NCBI GenBank assembly: GCA_965249005.1
Contig: CBDFLD010000017.1
Span: 248,001-312,000, forward strand
Direction of reading: 5' to 3'
Length of the DNA: 64,000 bases
From: CBDFLD01 sp965249005
GTDB taxonomy: Bacteria; Acidobacteriota; UBA6911
Numbering within the stretch: the stretch's first letter is position 1; each line of letters starts with the position of its first letter. The notes under the pieces were generated by a model. It did not search any database. It was not told the DNA's origin and saw only the letters and a list, made by a program, of their open reading frames with translations. The position numbers and the translations under genes were made by a program. Shown here one piece after another: positions 27,064-36,525 of this stretch.

Positions 27064-28494
27064 TCAGCGTGGGGTACGCGATACCAGGAAACTCGAGGCG
27101 TAGCCGACGGAGATCGTGATGGCGGTCCCGATCGGGACAAACCAGGTCCAGGCGATCGAGTCCAGCGACCAGAGGGTGGCCATGCCCAGCAGCCCTGCTC
27201 CCATTCCGATAATGGCGCCCTTTTCGGTCGTTCGTTTCGTCAGAACGCCAAGCAGAAACACTCCCAGCATACTACCGTACGTCATCGAAGCAATTGTGAG
27301 GCCCGCTTCCAGGACGGAATCGACCCCTCGGGAAAGGATCGAGAGTCCTCCCATGACGAGGCCGCAGAGCAGGGTCGCCAATTTGGACGCCTTCAGTTGC
27401 TGGCTTTCCGTCGCTTGGTTTCCACGGCTTCCTTTGTAGAAGTCAATGATCGTTGTCGAGGCCATGGAGTTCAGTGAGCTGCTCAACGTGGACATGGCCG
27501 ACGCGAAGATCGCCGCCACCATCAAGCCTGCGATTCCCGGTGGAAGATGATTCAAGGCGAAACCGATGAAGATACGATCGGGTGCCGTGGGCACGGGTTC
27601 TTCTGGATGATACTGGTAAAAACTATAGAGTAAGATTCCAATCACAAGGAAAAGAGCGAATTGGAAAAAGACCGCCACGCCACTGGAAAGCAGCGCGATC
27701 TTGCTGCTGCGAGCATTGCGTGCCGCCAGGAGCCGCTGAACGATAATCTGATCGACGCCATGGCTGGCGAAGGTCAGGAAGCTCCCACCGATCAATCCGG
27801 CCCAGAAGGTGTAGGCTATGCTGAGGTCCCAGGAGAAGTTCCAGACCGCGAACTTGTCTGAAGCATTGGCGGCGACGCCGTCCCATCCCCCCACAGACTC
27901 GAGGAGTATGACGAGAACGATGATCGCCCCCCCGACATAGCAAAAAAGCTGGATCACGTCGGTCCAGATTACGGCAGCCAGGCCGCCCTCGAAGGTGTAG
28001 ATCAATGTCAATACCATGATGATCAGGATAGCCCAGACCTCACCAATGCCTAGGAGCGCGCTGATGACAATCGCGGTGGCGAATATCCGAACGCCGTCGG
28101 CCAGCGCCCGAGTGATGAGAAATAGACCAGCAGTGGCGCGTCGGATCTTTTGTCCAAATCTTTTTTCCAGCAATTGATAAGGGGTAAACAGGCTGCCTTT
28201 GAAGTACGCGGGAACCAGGACAATGGTGACCAAGATTCGACCCACAACGTACCCGAGAACAACTTGCAGGAAGGATAGATTGCCAGAAAATGCGATCCCC
28301 GGAGCGCCAATGACCGTGAGAGTGCTCGTCTCGGTGGCGACGATGGACAGGGACAATGCCCAGGTCGGAATGTTTTTGCCGCCGAGAAAATACGTGTGGA
28401 TAGAGCGCTGACGAGTCCGGAACTGGAGCCCGAAGAGAGTTACGGCCGCAATGTAGCAGAAGATGACGACCCAGTCGACCCAGCTGAAGCCCAA
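27064..28494 (-). CDS. Sodium:solute symporter (SSS family)
   Basis: A 476-residue inner membrane transporter with about 13 helices. Family motifs are FLGGKNIPTWALSLSIVATETS near the N-terminus, the GGLAAVIWTDVIQ segment and FASAMSTLSSSLNSMAS, where the serine/threonine residues bind the second sodium. The open frame extends to 28572, but TTG at 28494 has AGGAG seven bases upstream and gives the usual periplasmic start, so I choose it. The transported solute is unknown; family members carry sugars, amino acids, sialic acid or organic acids. No catabolic partner is adjacent. Confidence 0.88.
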   Translation of the reverse strand: MGFSWVDWVVIFCYIAAVTLFGLQFRTRQRSIHTYFLGGKNIPTWALSLSIVATETSTLTVIGAPGIAFSGNLSFLQVVLGYVVGRILVTIVLVPAYFKGSLFTPYQLLEKRFGQKIRRATAGLFLITRALADGVRIFATAIVISALLGIGEVWAILIIMVLTLIYTFEGGLAAVIWTDVIQLFCYVGGAIIVLVILLESVGGWDGVAANASDKFAVWNFSWDLSIAYTFWAGLIGGSFLTFASHGVDQIIVQRLLAARNARSSKIALLSSGVAVFFQFALFLVIGILLYSFYQYHPEEPVPTAPDRIFIGFALNHLPPGIAGLMVAAIFASAMSTLSSSLNSMASTTIIDFYKGSRGNQATESQQLKASKLATLLCGLVMGGLSILSRGVDSVLEAGLTIASMTYGSMLGVFLLGVLTKRTTEKGAIIGMGAGLLGMATLWSLDSIAWTWFVPIGTAITISVGYASSFLVSRTPR

Positions 28495-28670
28495 ATGGAG
28501 TCTCCTACAATAAAAGAGGTGGCCCGGCAGTGGCCTCTGAAAAATAGCCCAGCAATCATTGCTGGGTAACACAATCGCGGCGTCGATGGTATCATTTTTG
28601 TTGGGGCCCGCGCCCGTCGGACGTTGGCCTGATTCTTCAATCGGCGGCTATTATTGAAGGTGAGTTGGTC

Positions 28671-29738
28671 GTGAAGCTGCAATTGCCACCAGAAATCAGC
28701 GACCGGGGCAGTCGGTGGAAACCGTGCCGTCGTGCCGCCGCGGTTGCCGCCCGCGTTGGCATCCTGGGCGCCGTGCACACGATGGTCTTCGGCTTCACCC
28801 TGAGCGCGTTGGCCCACCAGGCAACGCCGCCGGAAAAGCCGGCGATCTTTCCGTACCTCGTCGCGAAGGTGAACGGCACCGCCATACTCGGCAAGGAACT
28901 GGAAAACCGGATCCAAATCGAGCTGGCGCCGCTAGGCAACCCGGAATGGCACAAACTTCGCACGGACTTTCAGCGGGAGCTGATCAGCGAGTCGATGGCT
29001 ACCCTCATTGGGGCGGAGCTGATCTATCAGGACGCTTTGAGTCAAGGAATCAGAGTCGGGCCGCAGGAAGTGGAAGAGTCGTTTCAAAAGGTTGCGAATT
29101 CTTTTGCCACTGAGGTGGAGATGGATCAGGTCCTCAGCAGCCAGGGCATGAATCGGGAGGGACTGAAGAAGGAGGTGGAGCGTTCGATGGTTGTGGATCA
29201 ATACATCGAGAAGGTGATCAGTCCGAGAGCGAAAGTCTCCGATGAGGAACTCCGGCAGTACTACCAGCAACAACCCGAGCAATTCCGGCATCCAGATCTT
29301 TATCGAACCAGCCATGTGCTCGTCATGGTTGCGGACCAAGCCGGTGAAGAAAAGGAAACAATCGCCAGGGCAAAGGCAGAGGGTCTTTTGAAGCGAGCCC
29401 AGAGCGGCGAGGACTTTGCCACTCTCGCGAAGGAACATTCTGAAGACGTGACCTCGGAGCGAGGGGGCGATGTCGGATTCACCCGGGAGAAACAACTGGC
29501 GCCGGAATACGAAAAAGCAGCGATGGCCTTGGATATTGGCGAGATTAGCGGTCTGGTTCGGTCCCAGTTCGGTTACCACGTGATCAAATTGACGGGAAGA
29601 AAGAAGGCCGGACTGTCGTCGTTTGACGAAATCCGGGACCAGCTTCGACAGTTCCTCGAAGATCAGAAGACGGAAGAGCAACTCGCGGAGCATGTCGAGA
29701 AGCTTCGCTCGAGGGCGACCATAAGCCTGTTCCTCTAA
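28671..29738 (+). CDS. Periplasmic peptidyl-prolyl isomerase, PpiC/SurA-like
   Basis: About 355 residues with an N-terminal Arg-rich stretch and hydrophobic segment (signal or anchor, ending near ALAHQA), a SurA-type N-terminal chaperone region (residues about 60-195, many charged helices) and a parvulin PPIase domain (about 205-310) with RTSHVLVMV, SEDVTSERGGDVGF, and RSQFGYHVIKLTG. It probably helps fold outer membrane or secreted proteins. GTG at 28671 has AAGGTGAG upstream; TTG at 28665 is also in frame. It is divergent from the symporter. About 170 bases between them show no gene. Confidence 0.88.
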   Translation: MKLQLPPEISDRGSRWKPCRRAAAVAARVGILGAVHTMVFGFTLSALAHQATPPEKPAIFPYLVAKVNGTAILGKELENRIQIELAPLGNPEWHKLRTDFQRELISESMATLIGAELIYQDALSQGIRVGPQEVEESFQKVANSFATEVEMDQVLSSQGMNREGLKKEVERSMVVDQYIEKVISPRAKVSDEELRQYYQQQPEQFRHPDLYRTSHVLVMVADQAGEEKETIARAKAEGLLKRAQSGEDFATLAKEHSEDVTSERGGDVGFTREKQLAPEYEKAAMALDIGEISGLVRSQFGYHVIKLTGRKKAGLSSFDEIRDQLRQFLEDQKTEEQLAEHVEKLRSRATISLFL

Positions 29739-29748
29739 CCGCGAGGTT

Positions 29749-30507
29749 CTAGAGTGTCATCCCGCCGTCCATGACGATTGCCTGCCCTGTCATGAAGCAT
29801 GAGTCATCGGATGCCAGGAACAGAGCCAGTGCGGCGATCTCCTCGGCTGTTCCCATTCGACCCATGGGTTGCCGGGCGACAAACGCCTTCGAGGTTTCCT
29901 CCGGGTTGGAGGTGCGCAGAATCCGTGCTCGGAGTGACGGCGTGTCGACCGTGCCCGGGCAGATGCAATTGGCCCTTATTCCTTCGCTGACGAAGTCCCT
30001 CGCCAAGCTCTTCGTGATCCTGATCACACCTGCCTTCGAAGCCGAGTAGGCTTCGTCGTCGACGACGCCATGCACGCCTGCGACGGATGCCATGTTGATG
30101 ATGCAACCCCCTCCCTGATTCTGCATCATGTGGATTGCTTCGCGGCACAGCTGAGATGTGGATTTTAGATTGATATCGAGGGTCTGTTGCCAGTCCTCGT
30201 CCGTGTGCTCGGCCAAGGGTCCTGGTGCAACGATCCCCGCATTATGAAAGAGAGCGTCGAGATGGCCGAATCGTGCCATGGTCTTCTGAATGATGCCGGC
30301 ACAAGCCTCGGCTCCGGACACGTCCGCAACGATATCGAGTACGTGGGGAGAACTCTCTTCTATCTCCGAAGCTATCGAGCCGAGAGCCTCCGCGTCAGAA
30401 TCGACCAAGACCACGCGTGCGCCCTCGGAAACAAACAACCTGGCAGCGGCCGAGCCAATCCCGGCAGAGGCGCCCGTCAGGATTGCCACTTTTCGATGCA
30501 GTTTCAT
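29749..30507 (-). CDS. SDR family oxidoreductase
   Basis: A 252-residue classical short-chain dehydrogenase. TGASAGIG at 11-18 and Asp36 suggest preference for NAD(H). HNAG (88-91), Ser141, Tyr154 and Lys158 complete the active site, and the end is the common FMTGQAIVMDGGMTL. It converges on the isomerase gene, ten bases apart. The substrate is unknown. It is related to but clearly different from the SDR at 19.6 kb: it lacks that protein's lid-like insertion. Confidence 0.9.
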   Translation of the reverse strand: MKLHRKVAILTGASAGIGSAAARLFVSEGARVVLVDSDAEALGSIASEIEESSPHVLDIVADVSGAEACAGIIQKTMARFGHLDALFHNAGIVAPGPLAEHTDEDWQQTLDINLKSTSQLCREAIHMMQNQGGGCIINMASVAGVHGVVDDEAYSASKAGVIRITKSLARDFVSEGIRANCICPGTVDTPSLRARILRTSNPEETSKAFVARQPMGRMGTAEEIAALALFLASDDSCFMTGQAIVMDGGMTL

Positions 30508-30958
30508 AAGGTTCCCTCAGAATGCTGGCGGGGAATGCTACATGGCGCTGGAGAGATTTGGAAGCGAGAATCTGTGCTAACCGCTTTCCGTCTGAACCCC
30601 GGCGCAAAATAAGTAGGCCGTCCCGACTCGTGGGGCTGGAAAGGGCTCCTAGAGCGAGTAGAATCGAGTTTTGCGGTGGTTATACGCGCTCTGAGCTGAA
30701 CCTTCTACGCAGTTTCTCGAGTCTAAAGACCATAGCTTGCGGGGCCCCGAAAAGGCGGACAGCGGTGACCGACTCGAAGGGCCGATACACCCTAATAATC
30801 GCTGTTGGTCGCGTCTACACACTGAAACTCGGCGTGCGACTGGATTTTTCGCTCATTTTCTGCGAAACTTCTTAAAAGAAAATGGGTTACTATGCCAAAT
30901 GGGATATCCGACAAGGTAAGGGTGACCCAAAGTAAATCCCCCGGTGGGTGAATTCGGT
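30508..30958. other. Intergenic region of about 450 bases
   Basis: No convincing gene. A rightward open frame (30522-30875) contains VTDSKGRYTL at about 30764-30793, which resembles the beta-sandwich of carboxypeptidase-regulatory-like domains; it may be a decayed remnant or chance. A GCTAACCGCTTTCCGTCTG string at 30576-30594 belongs to the dispersed repeat family. The AT-rich end (30840-30900) probably carries the promoter of the DUF1549 gene, but no clear hexamers were identified. Confidence 0.4.
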
Positions 30959-32878
30959 ATGAGACGTACTATTAGCTCTAAGCTATTGTGGGCGTTTGTT
31001 TTAATGGCTGGCCTGGCTGTTGGTAACGAGCGCCGGATCAGTGACCTGCTAGGCACCTTCGACCGGAGAGAAGTGAATGGGTTGGTTTCGGTGGCCGACT
31101 GCAGCCTCGAAAAAGACCCCGATCCATATTTTTTGGGTCTTCGCAGCCACCTCGAAGAAATATCCGCTTTGAGCGATCGCGTAGGCGGGCGGTTCCTTGC
31201 GACTGAGCCTGCTGTGACAATAGGCGAACGAAACGCCTTCATCAACAACATCCCGTCCCGCGGCTATATCGACGAGCACATCTTTAGCAAGATGAGGGAA
31301 GATAACATCCCGCACGCGCCGTTCTCTGGCGATGCGGCGTTCTTGCGCCGCGTGACCCTCGATCTCACCGGGCGCATCCTGCCTTCTGAAGTGATTCGTG
31401 AGTTCTTGATGTCGGACGATCCGGCGAAGAGAAGCGCCATCATCGACATTCTTCTTGGGACCCCCGAGTTCGTCGACAAGTGGACCATGTTCTTCGGTGA
31501 TTTGGTCCGCAACACTTCCCGGGATAGCAACGTGGTTCGCTACCCGGAGGGGATGCTGGCATTCTACGAGGGCATCAAGGAGTTCGTGGCCAGTGGGATG
31601 CCTTACGACGTATTCGTTACAAATCTGTATACCGCGACAGGGAACACCTGGGAAAACGGATACGCAAACTGGATCGTCGGAGCCCGAACGCCCATGGGGC
31701 CAATCCAGGATACTTACGACACGGCGGTCGTTCGCAGTACCACTCAGTTTCTCGGTATGAACAGTCTCGACTGTCTTCTGTGCCATTCCGGGGCCGGCCA
31801 TCTCGATAGTCTCAACGTATGGGCTACTGGAGTCCAACGACAAGAAGCCTGGGGCATGGCCGCGTTCTTCGCGCGTACGGCGACTCGGCGATCACCGCGG
31901 CAAGATAACAACCGTTACTACTACACCATATCCGACGCCCGCAACGGCGGTTACCGTCTGAACACGGACGACGGCAATCGGACTCCGCGGCAGCCCTTCG
32001 GGGAAGTGAACGTTGTCGCACCACGATACATGTTTTCCGAGCAGCAGGAAGAGGGATCGACCTACCGGGAAATGTTCGCCCGAAACCTCGTTCGAGATCG
32101 GCAATTTGCGCGAGCCACGGTCAACTACCTCTGGCGGGAGCTGATGGGTGTGGGCATTGTAGAGCCTGCGGATCAGTTCGACCTGGCCCGTCTGGACCCT
32201 GACAACGTACCAGAGGGGTGGTCGCTTCAGCCTTCCCATCCTCAACTGCTCGAGGCGCTGAGTGACGACTTCATTTCCAGCGGCTTCGATATCCGGCACC
32301 TGCTCCGTCAAATCGCCAACTCAAGTGCGTATCAGCTTTCCTCCCGGTTCAACGGGGACTGGCGGGTGGAATACACGGCCTACTTTGCGAGGAAGTTCCC
32401 GAGACGGCTGTGGGCCGAAGAGGTTCACGATGCCGTCGCGACAGCCACACAAATTTCTGGTGGCTTTAGGATCCGGGGAATGGACGAAGCGATCCCCTGG
32501 GCGATGCAGTTGCCCGAACCGCTGAACGTTCGCGGCCTGGGGGGCCAGCTATTGACGTCGTTTCTGATCGGCGATCGGGATTTGAACCCGCGCTCGGGCG
32601 AGGCGACAATCCTGCAGGCGATGAACATGTTGAACAACAACTTCGTTGTTCAGCGGGTGCGGGACCGAAATCAATCGACCGTCGCCCGATTGCTGGACAG
32701 GGAGGAACTCTCGAACGCCGAAATCGTCGACGAGCTCTTTCTCAATACTTTGAGCCGATTCCCGACGGTCGGCGAGCAGAAGGTATCGCTGCAGGCCATG
32801 GAAGGGAATCGGGTAAGAGGCGCCGAGGATCTTCAATGGGCGCTATTGAACAAAGTCGACTTTCTCTATGTTCAGTGA
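30959..32878 (+). CDS. DUF1549/DUF1553 secreted protein with a c-type haem motif
   Basis: A 639-residue exported protein with a signal peptide (residues about 6-25). DUF1549 spans roughly residues 95-290 (FLRRVTLDLTGRILPSEVIREFL, the family core) and includes CLLCH, one c-type haem-binding site. DUF1553 covers about 370-620 (ATVNYLWRELMGVGIV, then SSAYQLSSRFN). These proteins occur in Planctomycetes, Verrucomicrobia and Acidobacteria, always near a DUF1501 partner, which follows here after 59 bases. Their function is unsettled; a role in polymer degradation coupled to electron transfer has been suggested. The ATG at 30959 is preferred to GTG 30944. Confidence 0.9.
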   Translation: MRRTISSKLLWAFVLMAGLAVGNERRISDLLGTFDRREVNGLVSVADCSLEKDPDPYFLGLRSHLEEISALSDRVGGRFLATEPAVTIGERNAFINNIPSRGYIDEHIFSKMREDNIPHAPFSGDAAFLRRVTLDLTGRILPSEVIREFLMSDDPAKRSAIIDILLGTPEFVDKWTMFFGDLVRNTSRDSNVVRYPEGMLAFYEGIKEFVASGMPYDVFVTNLYTATGNTWENGYANWIVGARTPMGPIQDTYDTAVVRSTTQFLGMNSLDCLLCHSGAGHLDSLNVWATGVQRQEAWGMAAFFARTATRRSPRQDNNRYYYTISDARNGGYRLNTDDGNRTPRQPFGEVNVVAPRYMFSEQQEEGSTYREMFARNLVRDRQFARATVNYLWRELMGVGIVEPADQFDLARLDPDNVPEGWSLQPSHPQLLEALSDDFISSGFDIRHLLRQIANSSAYQLSSRFNGDWRVEYTAYFARKFPRRLWAEEVHDAVATATQISGGFRIRGMDEAIPWAMQLPEPLNVRGLGGQLLTSFLIGDRDLNPRSGEATILQAMNMLNNNFVVQRVRDRNQSTVARLLDREELSNAEIVDELFLNTLSRFPTVGEQKVSLQAMEGNRVRGAEDLQWALLNKVDFLYVQ

Positions 32879-32937
32879 GTAAATGAACTTAGGGTGGCTG
32901 TGGGAAAGCAAAAAATTCAGCGTTAGGAGCCGAAGTC

Positions 32938-34332
32938 ATGGCGAAAAAAGATAGATTCGGTTGCTGCAATCAGCCGAAGAGCAACAGCCCCCTCTGGGAC
33001 GGTCCCGGCTTTAGCCGGCGCCAGTTCTTCCAACTCGCGGGCACGGGACTCACCGGCTACTACTTCACGCAAGTGACGCGCCCGCTGGACGTTCTGGCGG
33101 CCAGTAACGTCACCATGAAGTCGACGGCAAGGAACGTCATCTTCGTCTTCCTCCGCGGGGCGGCCAGCCACTCCGACACGTTCGACCTCAAAGAGGGCCC
33201 GTGGACCCCGTCGGATTTTGCGCCCACGAGCTACGGCGAGATCCGATTCCCACAAGGATTGATGCCCAATATTGCCAATGTCTTGGACCGTCTCACGATC
33301 GTGCGATCGGTCCAAGCCTGGGCGGCTGTTCATGGCTTGGCTCAGATCTGGACCCAGATCGCCCGAAACCCCACTTCGGGTATGGGGAAGATTGCTCCCA
33401 ACCTGGGTGCCGTGGCGGCGCTCGAGAAACAAGATCCCGCAGGAAAGCTGCCGGGGTTCATCTCACTCGGCGGACGCCCCGTGGGGGCGGGATACCTGCC
33501 CAGTCAGTACTCTCCATTTCGAGTGGCGGCCGGTGACGGCGGCGGATTGGCCGCCAGTACGCACCCTCAGGGGCAGGAACGTTTCCAATCACGGCTTCAG
33601 TTGTTGAACGAGTTGGACGGCAGCCTGAGAGAAGAATCGCCGATGGGGCGAGAAGCCGAAGACATGGGAATTTTCTATCAGCAAGCGGAAGGTCTCATGT
33701 ACGATCCGGACGTGGAGGCCGCGTTCCAGTACGGTCCGGAGGAGATCGAGCGATACGGGAGCACGGGCTTTGGCGCCAGCTGCCTGCTGGCCCGCAATAT
33801 CTTGAAAGCCAATATCGGCACGCGCTACATTCAGCTGGATCTGAGCGGCTGGGACAATCATGCGAACATCTATGCGCCGAACGCCGGCCATTACCTGCGC
33901 TGCCGGCAGCTCGATGGAGGCCTGGGCCCGCTCATCACCGACCTCGAAGAGACCCCGGGAGTGGCGGCCGAAAAGAGCCTCCTGGACGAGACCTTGATAG
34001 TCGTGATGGGTGAGTTCGGTCGAACCGTTGCAGATCTGAACAGCCGGGCCGGGCGGGATCACTATCTGCAACAGTTCACGGTATTCGCCGGTGGTGGTAC
34101 CCGAGGTGGCCATGTCGTGGGAGCGACCAACTCCACCGGTGCCTACACGACGGATCCCGGTTGGTCCGAAAACCGAGTGGTTCGGCCCGAGGATGTCGCG
34201 GCGTCGATCTACTCCGCGATGGGAATCGATTGGACCACCGTTCGCTACGACGACCCCTTCGGGCGAGGCTTTTCCTACATTCCGTTTGCCGAAGAAGAAG
34301 CATACGTCCCGATCAACGAAATCTTTGTCTGA
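32938..34332 (+). CDS. DUF1501 protein with Tat signal
   Basis: A 464-residue protein beginning with a twin-arginine signal (SRRQFFQLAGTG near residue 26), followed by the DUF1501 region. FVFLRGAASHSDTFDLK is a degenerate form of the usual metal-binding start. DLSGWDNHANI, VVMGEFGRT and GRDHYLQQFTVFAGGG carry likely metal ligands of the alkaline-phosphatase fold. Export by Tat in folded form would fit a metal cofactor. It is the partner of the DUF1549/DUF1553 gene just upstream, with AGGAG before the ATG. The substrate is unknown. Confidence 0.92.
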   Translation: MAKKDRFGCCNQPKSNSPLWDGPGFSRRQFFQLAGTGLTGYYFTQVTRPLDVLAASNVTMKSTARNVIFVFLRGAASHSDTFDLKEGPWTPSDFAPTSYGEIRFPQGLMPNIANVLDRLTIVRSVQAWAAVHGLAQIWTQIARNPTSGMGKIAPNLGAVAALEKQDPAGKLPGFISLGGRPVGAGYLPSQYSPFRVAAGDGGGLAASTHPQGQERFQSRLQLLNELDGSLREESPMGREAEDMGIFYQQAEGLMYDPDVEAAFQYGPEEIERYGSTGFGASCLLARNILKANIGTRYIQLDLSGWDNHANIYAPNAGHYLRCRQLDGGLGPLITDLEETPGVAAEKSLLDETLIVVMGEFGRTVADLNSRAGRDHYLQQFTVFAGGGTRGGHVVGATNSTGAYTTDPGWSENRVVRPEDVAASIYSAMGIDWTTVRYDDPFGRGFSYIPFAEEEAYVPINEIFV

Positions 34333-34394
34333 TTGATAATCGGCGCCTTAACGGGCCCCGCCGGTTTTCACCCACCTGCCTGCGTTGGCGGTTG

Positions 34395-34456
34395 TCAGTT
34401 TATCTGCAATCGCTTTCCGCTTTCCGTCTTGCGCTTTCCCTCTTCCGCTTTCTCTT
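34395..34456 (+). repeat. CGCTTTCCG-type low-complexity repeat
   Basis: A pyrimidine-rich stretch with repeated GCTTTCCGC / GCGCTTTCCCTC units lies between the DUF1501 gene and the small membrane gene. The same words occur in several other gaps (15.8, 19.5, 30.6, 36.5 and 58.7 kb). No coding frame is evident. Confidence 0.5.
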
Positions 34457-34559
34457 TGCTGAAATCGCCGGACGATGTCCTGTTTGATATTTGAGGCTTG
34501 ATAGTCGAGAATTGTTCGATTATGGGATCCAATGTTGGATGGCTCCCACAACGACAACG

Positions 34560-34727
34560 ATGACGGACACACAGCACGCGAAGACAACCAAAGAGCCGGA
34601 CGCTGAGAAGCCGCCGATCTTTGGAAGCTGGCTACGTTTCTACGTAGCCGTCCTGGTCCATTTGGCTCTCTGGATTCTGGCCTTTTACCTCTTTACCGCT
34701 CGATTCGCTTTCGATTTTCCACAATGA
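34560..34727 (+). CDS. Small one-helix membrane protein coupled to the symporter
   Basis: Fifty-five residues: a charged N-terminus (MTDTQHAKTTKEPDAEKPP) and one hydrophobic helix (YVAVLVHLALWILAFYLFTA), ending FDFPQ. The stop TGA overlaps the symporter ATG as ATGA, so the two are translationally coupled. The layout resembles the DUF4212 small subunit that precedes certain SSS transporters such as acetate-type symporters, but the sequence is shorter and not clearly that family. The start at 34560 is chosen because the upstream part of the frame (from 34491) crosses the repeat and lacks a ribosome site. Confidence 0.7.
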   Translation: MTDTQHAKTTKEPDAEKPPIFGSWLRFYVAVLVHLALWILAFYLFTARFAFDFPQ

Positions 34728-36376
34728 GAACGCTCGATTGGGTACTGCTGGTTGCCTCACTAGTCGGTATCGTCTCCTACGGGATCTACAAGTCTCGCGG
34801 CAGCCGCACCATGGAGTCTTATCTGCTGGCCGGCAAGACGATGCACTGGTGGGTGATCGGGCTTTCGATCATGGCCACTCAGGCGAGCGCCATCACCTTC
34901 ATCGGGACGACAGGACAGGGGTACACCGATGGTATTCGCTTTGTGCAGTTCTATTTCGGGCTCCCGATAGCAATGGTACTCATCTCGGCTGTTGCCGTAC
35001 CGTTGTTCTATCGTGCCGGGGTGTACACGGCCTACGAGTACCTGGAACAACGTTTCGATACGAAGACTCGAACCCTTGCGAGCCTCGTTTTCCTGATCCA
35101 GCGCGGACTGGGGGTCGGGCTGGCTCTGTATGCGCCGGCCGTCGTGCTGAGCGTGATCATGGGTTGGCCGGAGTGGATGACAATTTTGACCATGGGCGCC
35201 TTGGTGGCAGTCTACACCGTCGTGGGCGGGATCAAGGCGGTCATGTGGACCGACGCGCAGCAGATGCTTGTTATGTTTCTGGGGATCGTCGCGGCCTTCG
35301 TTGCCGCGGTCACCGGGCTTCCATCGGATGTGAGTTTTGGAGACGCGCTGTATCTATCGGGGATTTCCGGCAAGCTGAGAGCCGTGGATTTGTCCTTCGA
35401 CTGGGCCAATCGTTACAACATTTGGTCGGGCTTGATCGGGGGAACCTTCCTGGCGCTGGCCTACTTCGGGACCGACCAGTCTCAGGTCCAGCGCTACCTC
35501 ACAGGCCGTTCCATTCGCGACAGCCGGATCAGCTTGCTCCTCAACGCGATCGTGAAGGTACCGCTGCAGTTTGTGATTCTGCTGACGGGCGCCTTGGTGT
35601 TTGCCTTCTTTGTGTTTCAGGAACCACCGATGCTCTTCAACAACGTGGAGCAAGCCCGGATAGAGCAGACAGGGAGCCGCGAGTATCTGCAGGCCCAGCT
35701 CCAGTACCGCCAGGCATTCGCCGAGAGAAGGGAATCGGCCCGCCGACTCCTGCAGCATGACGATCGGATGGCGCGACGGGCCTACCTGGACGCGAACCGG
35801 CGGCTGGATTCGGCCCGACGGGAAGGCATCGCATTGGTGGAGCAGCAATCGGACGGCTCCAGCTACAACGACACCAACTACATATTCCTGAACTTTGTCA
35901 TCGGCCACCTGCCGGTGGGGCTGGTCGGCATAATCATGGCGGCCGTCTTCGCCGCGGCCATGTCGTCGCTTTCGGCAGAGCTCAATTCACTGGCGACCGC
36001 CACCGTCGTCGATCACTACCGCCGATACATGCGTCGCAACGAGTCCGATCGTCACTACGCCCGAGCCGCGCGGATCGCCACTGCCTCCTGGGCGATTTAC
36101 GCGACCGTGTTTGCCAGTTTTGGAGGACAGCTCGGCTCGCTGATCGAGGCGGTCAATATCGTGGGCTCGCTTTTTTATGGCTCGATGCTCGGCGTCTTCG
36201 TTTTGGCTTTCGTTCCTTGGCGTGCGAATGGAAACGGGGCCTTCATAGGAATGATTGCCGGGCTGGCCGCTGTTGCGGCGACGAGTACGTTCACGGGGAT
36301 ATCCTACCTCTGGTACAACGTGGTTGGCTGCGCCGTGACGGTCCTGGTCGGAACCATTGTGAGCCGCGAAAAATAG
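34724..36376 (+). CDS. Sodium:solute symporter with a long charged insertion
   Basis: A 550-residue SSS-family membrane transporter. Motifs include YLLAGKTMHWWVIGLSIMATQAS, the GGIKAVMWTDAQQ segment and FAAAMSSLSAELNSLAT with sodium-site serines. Between two helices, roughly residues 305-385, is an Arg/Gln/Glu-rich insertion (for example YLQAQLQYRQAFAERRES) that is predicted coiled coil and absent from the symporter at 27.1 kb. It is coupled to the 55-residue protein. The substrate is unknown. The 3' end abuts the structured repeat at 36388. Confidence 0.9.
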   Translation: MRTLDWVLLVASLVGIVSYGIYKSRGSRTMESYLLAGKTMHWWVIGLSIMATQASAITFIGTTGQGYTDGIRFVQFYFGLPIAMVLISAVAVPLFYRAGVYTAYEYLEQRFDTKTRTLASLVFLIQRGLGVGLALYAPAVVLSVIMGWPEWMTILTMGALVAVYTVVGGIKAVMWTDAQQMLVMFLGIVAAFVAAVTGLPSDVSFGDALYLSGISGKLRAVDLSFDWANRYNIWSGLIGGTFLALAYFGTDQSQVQRYLTGRSIRDSRISLLLNAIVKVPLQFVILLTGALVFAFFVFQEPPMLFNNVEQARIEQTGSREYLQAQLQYRQAFAERRESARRLLQHDDRMARRAYLDANRRLDSARREGIALVEQQSDGSSYNDTNYIFLNFVIGHLPVGLVGIIMAAVFAAAMSSLSAELNSLATATVVDHYRRYMRRNESDRHYARAARIATASWAIYATVFASFGGQLGSLIEAVNIVGSLFYGSMLGVFVLAFVPWRANGNGAFIGMIAGLAAVAATSTFTGISYLWYNVVGCAVTVLVGTIVSREK

Positions 36377-36387
36377 CTTTCAGCTGT

Positions 36388-36522
36388 CAGCGCTGACTGG
36401 CGCAACGCGCCAGTCGCTTGGGAACGTAACTGCGCAGCGCACCGCACCGTGAAAAAACGTAGTTTTTGACGATTTGCTAAGTTACACGCATAGCAGCAGA
36501 TCCGCGAGCAGTTACTTAAGAG
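36388..36522. repeat. Structured intergenic repeat, copy 1
   Basis: A 135-bp sequence repeated at 47331-47460 with three substitutions and a five-base insertion (a CACCG duplication). It contains a perfect hairpin GACTGGCGC-AAC-GCGCCAGTC, a long A/T hairpin with arms CGTGAAAAA and TTTTTGACG (one mismatch), a TGCTA/TAGCA hairpin, and outer arms GTAACTGC and GCAGTTAC enclosing the last two. It fills the gap between two convergent genes and ends four bases from the PIG-L stop. No coding frame. Confidence 0.85.
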
Positions 36523-36525
36523 CTA

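Noticed and set aside
30522..30875. 117-residue gene in the gap before the DUF1549 gene
   Set aside because: No ribosome site or family beyond a short carboxypeptidase-regulatory-like string; at best a remnant.
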